64,000 nucleotides of DNA from Cellulomonas sp. ES6 (lineage in GTDB: Bacteria; Actinomycetota; Actinomycetes; Actinomycetales; Cellulomonadaceae), in NCBI RefSeq assembly GCF_030053835.1, contig NZ_CP125655.1, positions 1 to 64,000 on the forward strand, read 5' to 3'. Below the pieces are notes generated by a model. It ran no database searches. It was not told where the DNA came from and saw only the letters and a list, made by a program, of their open reading frames with translations. Shown here in pieces: positions 47,578-55,951 of this stretch. The position numbers and the translations under genes were made by a program. Position 1 is the first letter of the stretch; each line of letters starts with the position of its first letter.

Positions 47578-48096
47578 ATGGGCTGGCTGTGGTGGCTCGG
47601 CGGCGCGCTGCTGCTGGGCGTGGCCGAGATGTTCACGCTCGACCTGATCTTCCTCATGCTCGCGGGCGGTGCCCTGGCCGGCACGATCGCGGCGGCGTTC
47701 GGCGCCCCGCTCGCCGTGCAGATCGTCACGGCCGCGGTCGCGTCGCTGCTGCTGCTGTTCGCGCTGCGGCCGTTCCTGCTGCGCCGGCTCCGCGAGCGGA
47801 CCGAGCTGGTCGAGACCAACTCCGCCGCCCTCGTCGGGCGGCCGGCCGTGGTGGTCGCCCCGACCGACGGCGTCGGTGGCCGCGTGAAGCTGGCGGGCGA
47901 GGTCTGGTCGGCGCGCGCGGAGGACGTCGGCGTGTCGTTCCCGACCGGGACGGAGGTCCGCGTGACGCGGATCGACGGGGCGACGGCGGTGATCGCGGCC
48001 GTGCCCCGGGTGGCGGGCCCGGCGGGAGGCACGACGCCCGGGACCGCCGACGGCCCGGCCGGGGGCCCGCTGCCCGGGACGCCCGCCGGGGCCTGA
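47578..48096 (+). CDS. NfeD-like membrane protein
   Basis: Protein of 172 residues with two to three membrane helices (residues 1-20, 25-45, 48-65) followed by an OB-fold domain typical of short NfeD proteins (VGRPAVVVAPTDGVGGRVKLAGEVWSARAED, core VGGRVKLAGEVWSA) and a Gly/Pro tail. It pairs with the SPFH protein encoded next, as in Rv1487-Rv1488 of mycobacteria and most bacteria. Likely part of a membrane microdomain complex. Confidence 0.9.
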   Translation: MGWLWWLGGALLLGVAEMFTLDLIFLMLAGGALAGTIAAAFGAPLAVQIVTAAVASLLLLFALRPFLLRRLRERTELVETNSAALVGRPAVVVAPTDGVGGRVKLAGEVWSARAEDVGVSFPTGTEVRVTRIDGATAVIAAVPRVAGPAGGTTPGTADGPAGGPLPGTPAGA

Positions 48097-48125
48097 CGGC
48101 TCCGCACGCACTGCACGGACCTCGA

Positions 48126-48151
48126 CGGCCGCCGGGCACGCCCGGTGGCCG
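48126..48151 (+). terminator. Hairpin between nfeD-like and SPFH genes
   Basis: CGGCCGCCGGG and CCCGGTGGCCG pair at 10 of 11 positions around CACG. It may attenuate transcription between the two genes or act as a processing site. Confidence 0.4.
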
Positions 48152-48223
48152 GGGGAGGCGGTGGCCGACCGGCCGCCGCGGAGCACGACGACGGCCCGAG
48201 CGGGCCGAGGTGGGAGGACGGCT

Positions 48224-49420
48224 GTGGACGACCCGAACATCGGCACGATCGTGGGGTGGGCGTTCATCGCCGTCCTGGCGATCTTCGTGGTGGTGACCCT
48301 GGTCCGCGCCGTGCGGATCGTGCCGCAGACCGTCGCGCTGCTCGTCGAGCGCCTCGGCCGGTACCACCGCACGATGGACGCCGGCCTGCACCTGATCGTC
48401 CCGTTCATCGACCGGGTCCGCGCCGGCGTCGACCTGCGCGAGCAGGTGGTGTCGTTCCCGCCCCAGCCGGTGATCACCTCGGACAACCTCGTGGTCAGCA
48501 TCGACACGGTCATCTACTTCCAGGTGACCGAGCCGAAGTCGGCGGTCTACGAGATCGCCAACTACATCACCGGCATCGAGCAGCTCACCGTCACGACGCT
48601 CCGCAACGTCATCGGCTCGATGGACCTCGAGCAGACGCTGACCAGCCGCGACCAGATCAACGGCCAGCTCCGCGGCGTCCTCGACGAGGCGACCGGCAAG
48701 TGGGGCATCCGCGTGAACCGCGTCGAGCTGAAGAGCATCGACCCGCCGGCGTCGGTGCAGGGCGCGATGGAGCAGCAGATGCGCGCCGAGCGCGACCGCC
48801 GCGCCGCGATCCTCACCGCGGAGGGCGTCAAGCAGTCGCAGATCCTCACCGCCGAGGGTGAGAAGCAGGCGGCGATCCTGCGGGCCGAGGGTGCCGCGCA
48901 GTCGGCGATCCTCACCGCCGAGGGCGAGTCGCGGGCGATCCTCCAGGTGTTCGACGCCGTGCACCGCGGCGACGCCGACCCGAAGCTGCTGGCCTACCAG
49001 TACCTGCAGGCGCTGCCGAAGCTCGCGTCGACCCCGGCGAACAAGGTGTGGATCGTCCCGTCCGAGCTCACGGGCGCGCTCAGCCAGTTCGCGCAGGGGT
49101 TCGCGGGGGCGTTCGGCGGCGTGGTGCCGGGTGCCGAGGGCGAGGCGCCGTCGTCCGGGCGTCGCGCGGGGGAGTCGCCGCTGTCCGCGGAGGACCTGCC
49201 GCCGGTCGCGCTGACCGACCCGAAGGAGGCGCTGGCCGAGGCCCGGCGCGAGTCCGAGGCGGCCACCGCGGACGCCACCAGCGCGGGCACGTTCAGCGGC
49301 CGGCCGTTCGACCCGGTCGCGGAGGCCGGTCAGCGCCCGCGGCACGGCTCGGTGCCGCCGACGCCCCCGCCGCCGGTCGAGCCGGACGCCGGGACGACCC
49401 CGCCGCCCGCCCAGCCCTGA
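48224..49420 (+). CDS. SPFH/band 7 (flotillin-like) membrane protein
   Basis: Protein of 398 residues with an N-terminal membrane anchor (WAFIAVLAIFVVVTLV), an SPFH domain (VPQTVALLVERLGRYHRTM, VSFPPQPVITSDNLVVSID, YITGIEQLTVTTLRNVIG), a coiled-coil part with three repeated ILTAEG units, and a disordered Pro/Ala tail after residue 300. GTG 48224 has a GGGAGGA site 5 bases upstream. With NfeD it probably organises membrane protein quality control (family knowledge). Confidence 0.94.
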   Translation: MDDPNIGTIVGWAFIAVLAIFVVVTLVRAVRIVPQTVALLVERLGRYHRTMDAGLHLIVPFIDRVRAGVDLREQVVSFPPQPVITSDNLVVSIDTVIYFQVTEPKSAVYEIANYITGIEQLTVTTLRNVIGSMDLEQTLTSRDQINGQLRGVLDEATGKWGIRVNRVELKSIDPPASVQGAMEQQMRAERDRRAAILTAEGVKQSQILTAEGEKQAAILRAEGAAQSAILTAEGESRAILQVFDAVHRGDADPKLLAYQYLQALPKLASTPANKVWIVPSELTGALSQFAQGFAGAFGGVVPGAEGEAPSSGRRAGESPLSAEDLPPVALTDPKEALAEARRESEAATADATSAGTFSGRPFDPVAEAGQRPRHGSVPPTPPPPVEPDAGTTPPPAQP

Positions 49421-49500
49421 CCTGACCCGACCCGGCCCGTCGCGAGGCGGTCCGGGGGACTCGTCGACGCCCGTCGTGCTCCGGCCCGGCGGGCGTCGCC

Positions 49501-49540
49501 GCGTCCGCCCGCGTCCACCCGCGTCCGCCCGCGTCCGCTC
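49501..49540. repeat. Four tandem 10-mers
   Basis: GCGTCCGCCC occurs four times in tandem with one substitution in two of the copies, directly before palindrome P3. Confidence 0.85.
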
Positions 49541-49544
49541 GCGC

Positions 49545-49603
49545 CGAGAGTCCAGGACACGCCCACGGTCGTGCGCGGGGCCTGGGCGTGTCCTGGCATC
49601 TCG
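49545..49603. repeat. Long palindrome P3
   Basis: Arms 49545-49564 (CGAGAGTCCAGGACACGCCC) and 49584-49603 pair at 18 of 20. The two mismatches, GT against TG near the outer end, recur unchanged in P4. Loop of 19 bases. Confidence 0.9.
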
Positions 49604-49697
49604 GTGCGGGGAGAGGGCGCGAGCGCAGGCGGCCGACCGCGCTAGGGCGTGCGCGCGCGGGTTCGGCGTGCGTCGCGGTCCCGGGTGCTCCGCGCGG

Positions 49698-49755
49698 CGA
49701 GAGTCCAGGACACGCCGAGGCTGAGCGCGGTTCCCGGGCGTGTCCTGGCATCTCG
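49698..49755. repeat. Long palindrome P4
   Basis: Arms 49698-49716 (CGAGAGTCCAGGACACGCC) and 49737-49755 with the same two-base asymmetry as P3, in the same orientation 153 bases on. The loop sequence differs from P3 entirely. Confidence 0.9.
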
Positions 49756-49773
49756 GCGAACGGGCGCGGCGGA

Positions 49774-49804
49774 TTGGACGAGTGAGTGCTCACTCATTTA
49801 CGAT
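49774..49804 (+). promoter_or_regulatory. TetR gene promoter with operator between -35 and -10
   Basis: -35 TTGGAC (49774-49779), perfect palindrome GAGTGAG-TG-CTCACTC (49780-49795), -10 TACGAT (49799-49804), 19-base spacer. TACGAT ends seven bases before GTG 49812, so the mRNA is leaderless. The palindrome is a typical TetR-family operator and fills the spacer, so binding should block the promoter. Confidence 0.8.
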
Positions 49805-49811
49805 CGGCGGC

Positions 49812-50549
49812 GTGGAGGAGACCAGGACCGGGCGCGCGCGGCCGATGAGCCGCGAGGAGCGTCGCGACGCCATCGCGACCGCGACCATCCCCCTGCTCGT
49901 CGAGCACGGCTCGCAGGTCTCCACCCGGCAGATCGCCCTCGCGGCCGGCGTCGCGGAGGGCACCCTGTTCCGCGCGTTCGACGACAAGGTCGAGCTGCTG
50001 CGCACCGCCGCCGAGCGAGCGCTGGACCCGCAGGTCGGCGTCCGGGAGATCGAGGCGCTGCCGCAGGCGGCGTCGCTCGCGGACGAGCTGGCGCAGGTCG
50101 CCCGGGTCGTCCTCGACCACGGCCGTCGCGCGCGGCGCGTCATGGTCGGGCTGCACACGCTGCTCGCGTCGGACGAGGGCCGGCGGGCGGAGCGGATCCG
50201 GGAGGCGCGCGGTGCGGACGTCACCGGCCGGGACGCCCCGCGCCACGCCGGCCGCGCGAGCGGGCCGGACGCCGAGGCCGGCGCGTTCCGCCCGCCGGTC
50301 CCGCACGGCCGCGGCCACCCCGCGATGCCGGGACGCGACGCCCTCACGCGCGCGCTCGCCGAGGAGAAGGCCGTGGTCACGAGGCGGCTCGCGGCGTACG
50401 CCGGCGACCTGCGCGTGGAGCCCGAGCGGCTCGCCGGGGTCCTCCTGGCCGCCGTGATGGGTCACGGCTTCCCCTTCCTGCCCGAGGACGCCGACGCCAT
50501 GGTCGCCGACCTCGTCGAGGTCCTGCTGCACGGCGCCGCCCGCACCTGA
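49812..50549 (+). CDS. TetR-family repressor
   Basis: Regulator of 245 residues: helix-turn-helix ATIPLLVEHGSQVSTRQIALAAGVAEGTLFRAF (core STRQIALAAGVAEGTLFRAF), then a variable ligand domain with a Gly/Arg/Pro-rich loop near residues 135-175. GTG 49812 is chosen over an ATG at 49740 because the operator and -10 lie between them. It precedes two ABC exporter genes by 136 bases on the same strand and probably represses both itself and them. Confidence 0.93.
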   Translation: MEETRTGRARPMSREERRDAIATATIPLLVEHGSQVSTRQIALAAGVAEGTLFRAFDDKVELLRTAAERALDPQVGVREIEALPQAASLADELAQVARVVLDHGRRARRVMVGLHTLLASDEGRRAERIREARGADVTGRDAPRHAGRASGPDAEAGAFRPPVPHGRGHPAMPGRDALTRALAEEKAVVTRRLAAYAGDLRVEPERLAGVLLAAVMGHGFPFLPEDADAMVADLVEVLLHGAART

Positions 50550-50685
50550 CGGCACGTCGCACCCCCTGTCGTGCCGGGCTCGCCCCCGTCGACGCGACCT
50601 CACGACGCCCGCCCGCGGACGCCGAACCGCCCGGCCGCCGTGCCGGACGACCCGCCCCCACCCCGTCCGGAACCTCAGGAGTCCC

Positions 50686-52419
50686 ATGCTGCTCCGCCTG
50701 CTCCGCGAGCACCTGCGGCCGTACCGAGCCCAGGTGGCCGCCGTGCTGCTGCTCCAGCTCGCGCAGACCGTCGCCACCCTGTACCTGCCCACGCTCAACG
50801 CGGACATCATCGACAAGGGCGTCGCCGTCGGCGACACCGGCTACATCATGCGCATCGGCGCCGTCATGCTCGGCATCAGCCTGCTCCAGGTGATCTGCTC
50901 CGTCAGCGCCGTCTACTTCGGCGCGCAGGTCGCGATGTCGTTCGGCCGCGACGTGCGCGAGCGCCTGTTCACCCACGTGCAGACGTTCTCGGCGCGCGAG
51001 GTCGGGCAGTTCGGCGCGCCGTCGCTCATCACCCGCACCACCAACGACGTGCAGCAGGTGCAGATGGTGGCGCTGCTGTCCTTCACCATCATGCTGATGG
51101 CGCCGATCATGCTGGTCGGCGGCATCGTGCTCGCCCTGCAGCAGGACGTCGCGCTGTCGAGCCTGCTGCTGGTGGTCGTGCCGGTGCTCGCCGCGGTGGT
51201 CGGCTTCATCGTGTCGCGGATGGTCCCGTACTTCCGCACGATGCAGCAGCGCATCGACGCGATCAACCGGGTCATGCGCGAGCAGATCACCGGCCTGCGC
51301 GTCATCCGGGCGTTCGTGCGCGAGCGCCGGGAGGCGGAGCGGTTCGAGGTCGCGAACGACGCGCTGTTCGACACGTCGCTGCGCGCCGGCCGGCTGATGG
51401 CGCTGATGTTCCCGGTCGTCATGCTCATCATGAACGTGACGAGCGTCGGGGTGCTGTGGTTCGGCGCCCAGCGCATCGACGCGGGGGACATGCAGATCGG
51501 CGCCCTGACGGCGTTCCTGTCCTACATCATGTACATCCTCATGGCCGTGATGATGGCCTCGATGATGTTCGTCATGGTGCCGCGCGCCGTGGTGTCCTCG
51601 GAGCGCATCACCGAGGTGCTCGACACCGAGAGCTCGGTCGTCCCGCCCGCCGCGCCCGTCGAGCTCCTCCGCCCGGAGGGCCGCCTCGAGCTGCGGGACG
51701 TCGAGTTCCGCTACCCGGGGGCCGAGCGGGCCGTGCTGCACGGCGTCGACCTGGTGGCCGAGCCGGGGCAGACCACCGCCGTGATCGGCTCGACCGGCTC
51801 CGGGAAGACGACCCTGGTGAACCTCGTGCCGCGGCTCTTCGACGTGACCGGCGGCTCGGTGCACATCGACGGCGTCGACGTGCGCGAGCTCGCGCCGGAC
51901 ACGCTGTGGAGCCTGATCGGGCTGGTGCCGCAGCGCCCGTACCTGTTCAGCGGGACGGTCGCCTCGAACCTGCGGTACGGCAACCCCGACGCCACCGACG
52001 AGGAGCTGTGGCACGCGCTCGAGGTGGCGCAGGCGCGGTCGTTCGTCGCCGAGATGCCCGGTGGCCTGGACGCCCCGATCGCCCAGGGCGGCACGAACGT
52101 CTCCGGAGGTCAGCGGCAGCGGCTCGCGATCGCGCGGGCGCTGGTCCGCCGGCCGGCCGTCTACCTGTTCGACGACTCGTTCTCCGCGCTCGACTTCGCC
52201 ACGGACGCCGCGCTGCGGGCCGCCCTGGTGCCGGAGACGCGGCGCTCGGCGGTGGTCGTGGTCGCGCAGCGCGTCGCGACGATCCGCGACGCCGACCGCA
52301 TCGTCGTGCTCGACGAGGGCGCGGTGGTCGGCACCGGCACGCACGCGGAGCTGATGGAGAGCTGCCGCACCTACCAGGAGATCGTGTACTCGCAGATCAG
52401 CGCGGAGGAGGCGGCATGA
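50686..52419 (+). CDS. Heterodimeric ABC exporter subunit A (degenerate ATP site)
   Basis: Half-transporter of 577 residues: six-helix membrane domain (about 15-310) and ATPase domain with Walker A IGSTGSGKTTLVNLV, canonical signature NVSGGQRQRLAIARAL, and Walker B VYLFDDSFSALD. The catalytic Glu after Walker B is Asp here, the mark of the non-hydrolysing site in exporters such as TM287/288, BmrCD and LmrCD. ATG 50686 has an AGGAG site. The stop overlaps subunit B by 4 bases. Confidence 0.95.
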   Translation: MLLRLLREHLRPYRAQVAAVLLLQLAQTVATLYLPTLNADIIDKGVAVGDTGYIMRIGAVMLGISLLQVICSVSAVYFGAQVAMSFGRDVRERLFTHVQTFSAREVGQFGAPSLITRTTNDVQQVQMVALLSFTIMLMAPIMLVGGIVLALQQDVALSSLLLVVVPVLAAVVGFIVSRMVPYFRTMQQRIDAINRVMREQITGLRVIRAFVRERREAERFEVANDALFDTSLRAGRLMALMFPVVMLIMNVTSVGVLWFGAQRIDAGDMQIGALTAFLSYIMYILMAVMMASMMFVMVPRAVVSSERITEVLDTESSVVPPAAPVELLRPEGRLELRDVEFRYPGAERAVLHGVDLVAEPGQTTAVIGSTGSGKTTLVNLVPRLFDVTGGSVHIDGVDVRELAPDTLWSLIGLVPQRPYLFSGTVASNLRYGNPDATDEELWHALEVAQARSFVAEMPGGLDAPIAQGGTNVSGGQRQRLAIARALVRRPAVYLFDDSFSALDFATDAALRAALVPETRRSAVVVVAQRVATIRDADRIVVLDEGAVVGTGTHAELMESCRTYQEIVYSQISAEEAA

Positions 52420-54461
52420 GCGCCGAGAACGAGGGCCGCGGGCCCGCCGGGACCGCCCCCGACACCGCCACCGAGCCGCCCGCCCAGGCGTCCGCCGCGG
52501 CGGCACCGGCGGCGCGCCTGCCCCGCCCCCGCGGCGGCGGCATGGGTCCGATGGGCGGCATGGGGATGCCGGGGGAGAAGTCCCTCGACTTCAAGGCCTC
52601 GGGCCGCCGCCTGCTGGGCGTCCTGCGGCCCGAGCGGTGGCGCCTGGCGCTCGTCATGGTGCTCGGCGTCGTCTCGGTGGCCCTCGCGGTCACCGGGCCG
52701 AAGGTGCTGGGCAACGCCACGAACGTCATCTTCGAGGGCATCATCGGCCAGCGGCTGCCGGCGGGCACCACGCAGGCCCAGGCCGTCGAGGGGCTGCGCG
52801 CCCAGGGGCAGGACCGGCTCGCCGACATGCTCGGCGCCATGCAGGTGGTCCCCGGCCAGGGCGTCGACTTCACCCGGCTGCGCACGCTCCTGCTGGCGGT
52901 CGTCGCGATCTACGTCGGGTCGGCGCTGTTCAGCTGGCTGCAGGGCTACATCACCACCGGTGCCGTCCAGCGCACCGTCGCGGGCCTGCGGCGCGACGTC
53001 GAGGTCAAGCTCGGCCGGCTGCCCCTGAAGTACTTCGACGGGCAGCCGCGCGGCGAGGTGCTGAGCCGGGTCACCAACGACATCGACAACGTCGCGCAGA
53101 CCCTCCAGCAGACCCTGTCGCAGCTCATCACCTCGGTGCTGACGGTGCTCGGTGTGCTGGCGATGATGTTCTGGATCTCGCCGCTGCTCGCGGTGGTGGC
53201 GCTGGTGACGATCCCGCTGTCGGTGGTCGTGACCACGGCGATCGCCAAGCGCTCGCAGCCGCAGTTCGTCCGGCAGTGGCGGGTGACCGGCACGCTGAAC
53301 GCCCACATCGAGGAGATGTACACCGGTCACGCGCTGGTGAAGGTGTTCGGGCGGCAGCAGCAGGCGGTGCAGGAGTTCCACGACCAGAACGCCGACCTGT
53401 ACGCCGCGTCGTTCCGGGCGCAGTTCATCTCGGGCGTGATCCAGCCGGCGATGGGGTTCATCGCGAACCTCAACTACGTGATCGTCGCGGTGGTCGGCGG
53501 CCTGCGGGTCGCGTCCGGGTCCATGACGCTCGGCGACGTGCAGGCGTTCATCCAGTACTCGCGGCAGTTCACGCAGCCCATCACGCAGATCGCGTCGATG
53601 ATGAACCTGCTGCAGTCCGGCGTCGCGTCGGCGGAGCGGGTGTTCGACCTGCTCGACGCGCCGGAGCAGGACCCGGACCCGGCCCGGCCCGAGCGGCTGC
53701 CGGAGCGCGTCGCGGGGCGCGTCGTCTTCGAGGACGTGTCGTTCCGGTACGTGCCGGAGACGCCGCTCATCGACGACCTGTCGCTGGTCGCCGAGCCCGG
53801 GCGGACGGTCGCGATCGTCGGCCCGACCGGGGCGGGCAAGACCACGCTGGTCAACCTGCTCATGCGGTTCTACGAGATCGACGGCGGCCGGATCACGCTC
53901 GACGGCGTCGACACCCGGAGCCTCACCCGGGACGACCTGCGCTCGCAGGTCGGCATGGTGCTGCAGGACACGTGGCTGTTCGGCGGCACGATCCGCGACA
54001 ACATCGCCTACGGGGTCGAGGACGTGGACGAGGCCCGGCTGGTCGAGGCCGCGGTCGCCACGCACGTCGACCAGTTCGTGCGGGCGCTGCCCGACGGCTA
54101 CGACACCGTGATCGACGACGAGGCCGCGAACCTCTCGGCGGGCGAGAAGCAGCTGCTGACGATCGCCCGGGCGTTCCTGGCGGACCCGGCGATCCTCGTG
54201 CTCGACGAGGCGACGTCGTCGGTGGACACCCGCACCGAGGTGCTCGTGCAGCAGGCGATGAACGCGCTGCGCTCGGGGCGGACGTCGTTCGTCATCGCGC
54301 ACCGGCTGTCGACCATCCGCGACGCCGACGTGATCCTCGTGATGGAGCGCGGCGCCATCGTCGAGCAGGGCTCGCACGACGAGCTGCTGGCCGCGGGCGG
54401 GGCGTACGCCCGGCTGTACGCCAGCCAGTTCGCCGCGGCGGCCGCGTCCGTCGAGGACTGA
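52416..54461 (+). CDS. Heterodimeric ABC exporter subunit B (catalytic)
   Basis: Half-transporter of 681 residues. About 75 cytoplasmic residues rich in Ala, Pro, Gly and Met (GGGMGPMGGMGMPGEK) precede the six-helix domain; residues about 120-160 form an extracytoplasmic insert. The ATPase domain has Walker A VGPTGAGKTTLVNLLMRF, a non-standard signature NLSAGEKQLLTIARAF (LSAGE), and Walker B LVLDEATSSVD with the catalytic Glu. Together with subunit A it forms one normal and one degenerate ATP site. Likely multidrug export, under the TetR regulator upstream. Confidence 0.95.
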   Translation: MSAENEGRGPAGTAPDTATEPPAQASAAAAPAARLPRPRGGGMGPMGGMGMPGEKSLDFKASGRRLLGVLRPERWRLALVMVLGVVSVALAVTGPKVLGNATNVIFEGIIGQRLPAGTTQAQAVEGLRAQGQDRLADMLGAMQVVPGQGVDFTRLRTLLLAVVAIYVGSALFSWLQGYITTGAVQRTVAGLRRDVEVKLGRLPLKYFDGQPRGEVLSRVTNDIDNVAQTLQQTLSQLITSVLTVLGVLAMMFWISPLLAVVALVTIPLSVVVTTAIAKRSQPQFVRQWRVTGTLNAHIEEMYTGHALVKVFGRQQQAVQEFHDQNADLYAASFRAQFISGVIQPAMGFIANLNYVIVAVVGGLRVASGSMTLGDVQAFIQYSRQFTQPITQIASMMNLLQSGVASAERVFDLLDAPEQDPDPARPERLPERVAGRVVFEDVSFRYVPETPLIDDLSLVAEPGRTVAIVGPTGAGKTTLVNLLMRFYEIDGGRITLDGVDTRSLTRDDLRSQVGMVLQDTWLFGGTIRDNIAYGVEDVDEARLVEAAVATHVDQFVRALPDGYDTVIDDEAANLSAGEKQLLTIARAFLADPAILVLDEATSSVDTRTEVLVQQAMNALRSGRTSFVIAHRLSTIRDADVILVMERGAIVEQGSHDELLAAGGAYARLYASQFAAAAASVED

Positions 54462-54472
54462 GCCGACCGCTC

Positions 54473-54506
54473 CCGGCCCGGTGGCGCCCACGTGCCACCG
54501 GGCCGG
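54473..54506 (+). terminator. Terminator after ABC exporter operon
   Basis: Perfect 13-bp stem CCGGCCCGGTGGC / GCCACCGGGCCGG with an 8-base loop, 12 bases after the stop. Confidence 0.75.
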
Positions 54507-54536
54507 AGGGCCCGCCGCCCGCCCGGCCGTGACCAG

Positions 54537-54542
54537 TAGGGT
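54537..54542 (+). promoter_or_regulatory. -10 of leaderless MFS gene mRNA
   Basis: TAGGGT ends six bases before GTG 54549. Confidence 0.6.
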
Positions 54543-54548
54543 CGGCGC

Positions 54549-55877
54549 GTGACGACACGCACCGCGGCGGACGCGCCGCGGCTCCACCGGGACCGGTTCA
54601 CGCTCACCCTGTACGGGTCGTTCGTCACGTGGGGCTGGCTGCTCTACTCGTTCAACCCGAGCGTGCCGCTGCTCGCGCGCGAGCTCGACGTGTCCCACGC
54701 CCAGGCGGGTCTGCACGGAACCGCGATGGCCGTCGGGGCGGTGGTGGCCGCGGCCCTCACGCCGCGCGCCGTGCGGCGGTTCGGGCGTCGCGCGGTCGCG
54801 GTCGGCGCGGGCGCGGTCGTCGCCGTGGGCACCGCCCTGCTGACGACCGGGACGCTGCTGGCCCTCACCCTGGCCGCCGTCGTGGTGCTGGCCGTCGGCG
54901 GCAACATGCTCATCAGCGCCTCGCAGACCGGGCTGGCCGACCACCACGGCCGCGCCGCGTCCGCCGCGGTGACGGAGGCGAACGGCGTGGGGTCGGGGCT
55001 CGGGCTGCTGGGGCCGCTCGCGGTCGGCGCGTGCGTCGCGATCGGCTGGGGCTGGCGCCCGGCGGTGGCCGTGACGGGTGTGATCGCGCTGGTGACCGCG
55101 CTGCTCATCCGGCGCCTGCCCGCCGACGGCGCGCTCGGCCGGGGCCGGACCGCGCCGGCCGCGGTCGTGACCGGCGCCCCCGCGACGGACCCGGACGCGG
55201 ACGCCGTGGCGGCGACCGCCGCGGCTGCCGCACCCGCCGCGGACGCCGCACCCGCCGCGGACGCGGCCCGGGCCGTCCCCGCCGCCGCGACGCAGCGGGC
55301 CGTGCACGCCTCGCGCTGGTTCCTCGTCACCATCGTCGCCGCGATCGCGATCGAGAACGCCACCACGTACTGGGCCACCGACCTCGTGCGGGAGCGCACC
55401 GGGGCCGGCGCGGGCATCGCGACCGCCACGACCGCGGGCCTGGTCGCCGGCATGACCCTCATCCGGTTCGTCGTCGGGCCGCTGTCGCTGCGGGTGTCGC
55501 CGGCGCGGCTGCTGGCGGGGGCGTTCGGCGTCGCGGTCGCCGGCTGGGCGGTGCTGTGGACGGCCACCAGCGCGTCGGTGGCGCTCGCGGGGCTGTTCCT
55601 CGCGGGGCTCGGGTACGGCGCGCACTACCCGCTCGGCATCTCGCTGCTGCTCGGCGCGTCCGCGGGCGCCACCGACTCCGCGCAGGCCCGCGCCACGGTG
55701 GCCGGCGGGCTGGCCATCGGCATCGCGCCGTTCCTGCTGGGGGCGCTGGCCGACGCCGTGGGGTCGCACACGGCGTTCGTCATCGTGCCGGTCATCGCGG
55801 TGGCCGGCGGCGTCGCCGCCCTGGCGGGCGCCCGGGCGTGGCGGCGCGAACGACCCGCGGTGGCGGCGGCGCTCTGA
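54549..55877 (+). CDS. MFS transporter
   Basis: Carrier of 442 residues with 12 predicted membrane helices; between helices 6 and 7 lies an Ala/Asp-rich cytoplasmic loop (TDPDADAVAATAAAAAPAAD). Family features include RRFGRRAVAVGAGAVVAVG after helix 2. The substrate is not evident. GTG 54549 is leaderless. The gene has its own promoter after the ABC operon terminator. Confidence 0.88.
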   Translation: MTTRTAADAPRLHRDRFTLTLYGSFVTWGWLLYSFNPSVPLLARELDVSHAQAGLHGTAMAVGAVVAAALTPRAVRRFGRRAVAVGAGAVVAVGTALLTTGTLLALTLAAVVVLAVGGNMLISASQTGLADHHGRAASAAVTEANGVGSGLGLLGPLAVGACVAIGWGWRPAVAVTGVIALVTALLIRRLPADGALGRGRTAPAAVVTGAPATDPDADAVAATAAAAAPAADAAPAADAARAVPAAATQRAVHASRWFLVTIVAAIAIENATTYWATDLVRERTGAGAGIATATTAGLVAGMTLIRFVVGPLSLRVSPARLLAGAFGVAVAGWAVLWTATSASVALAGLFLAGLGYGAHYPLGISLLLGASAGATDSAQARATVAGGLAIGIAPFLLGALADAVGSHTAFVIVPVIAVAGGVAALAGARAWRRERPAVAAAL

Positions 55878-55906
55878 GGCGCACGCGCCGCCAGCGGTCC
55901 CCCGGG

Positions 55907-55912
55907 TACGGT
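55907..55912 (+). promoter_or_regulatory. -10 of M20 peptidase gene
   Basis: TACGGT gives a leader of about 33 bases, with GGAGGA at 55935-55940 before ATG 55952. Confidence 0.45.
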
Positions 55913-55951
55913 GCGCAGGACCCGTCACCTGCCCGGAGGAGCCCCGCCCGC

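Larger units (their letters stand above)
49421..49811. other. 391-bp gap with two related palindromes
   Basis: No gene. It holds tandem copies of GCGTCC(G/A)CCC at 49501-49540, palindromes P3 (49545-49603) and P4 (49698-49755) with nearly the same arms, and the promoter/operator of the TetR gene. An open frame across P4 continuing into the TetR gene is not used because the promoter lies inside it. Confidence 0.75.

Noticed and set aside
49740..50549. TetR protein starting at ATG 49740
   Set aside because: This start lies in palindrome P4 and upstream of the promoter and operator; the added residues have no TetR counterpart.
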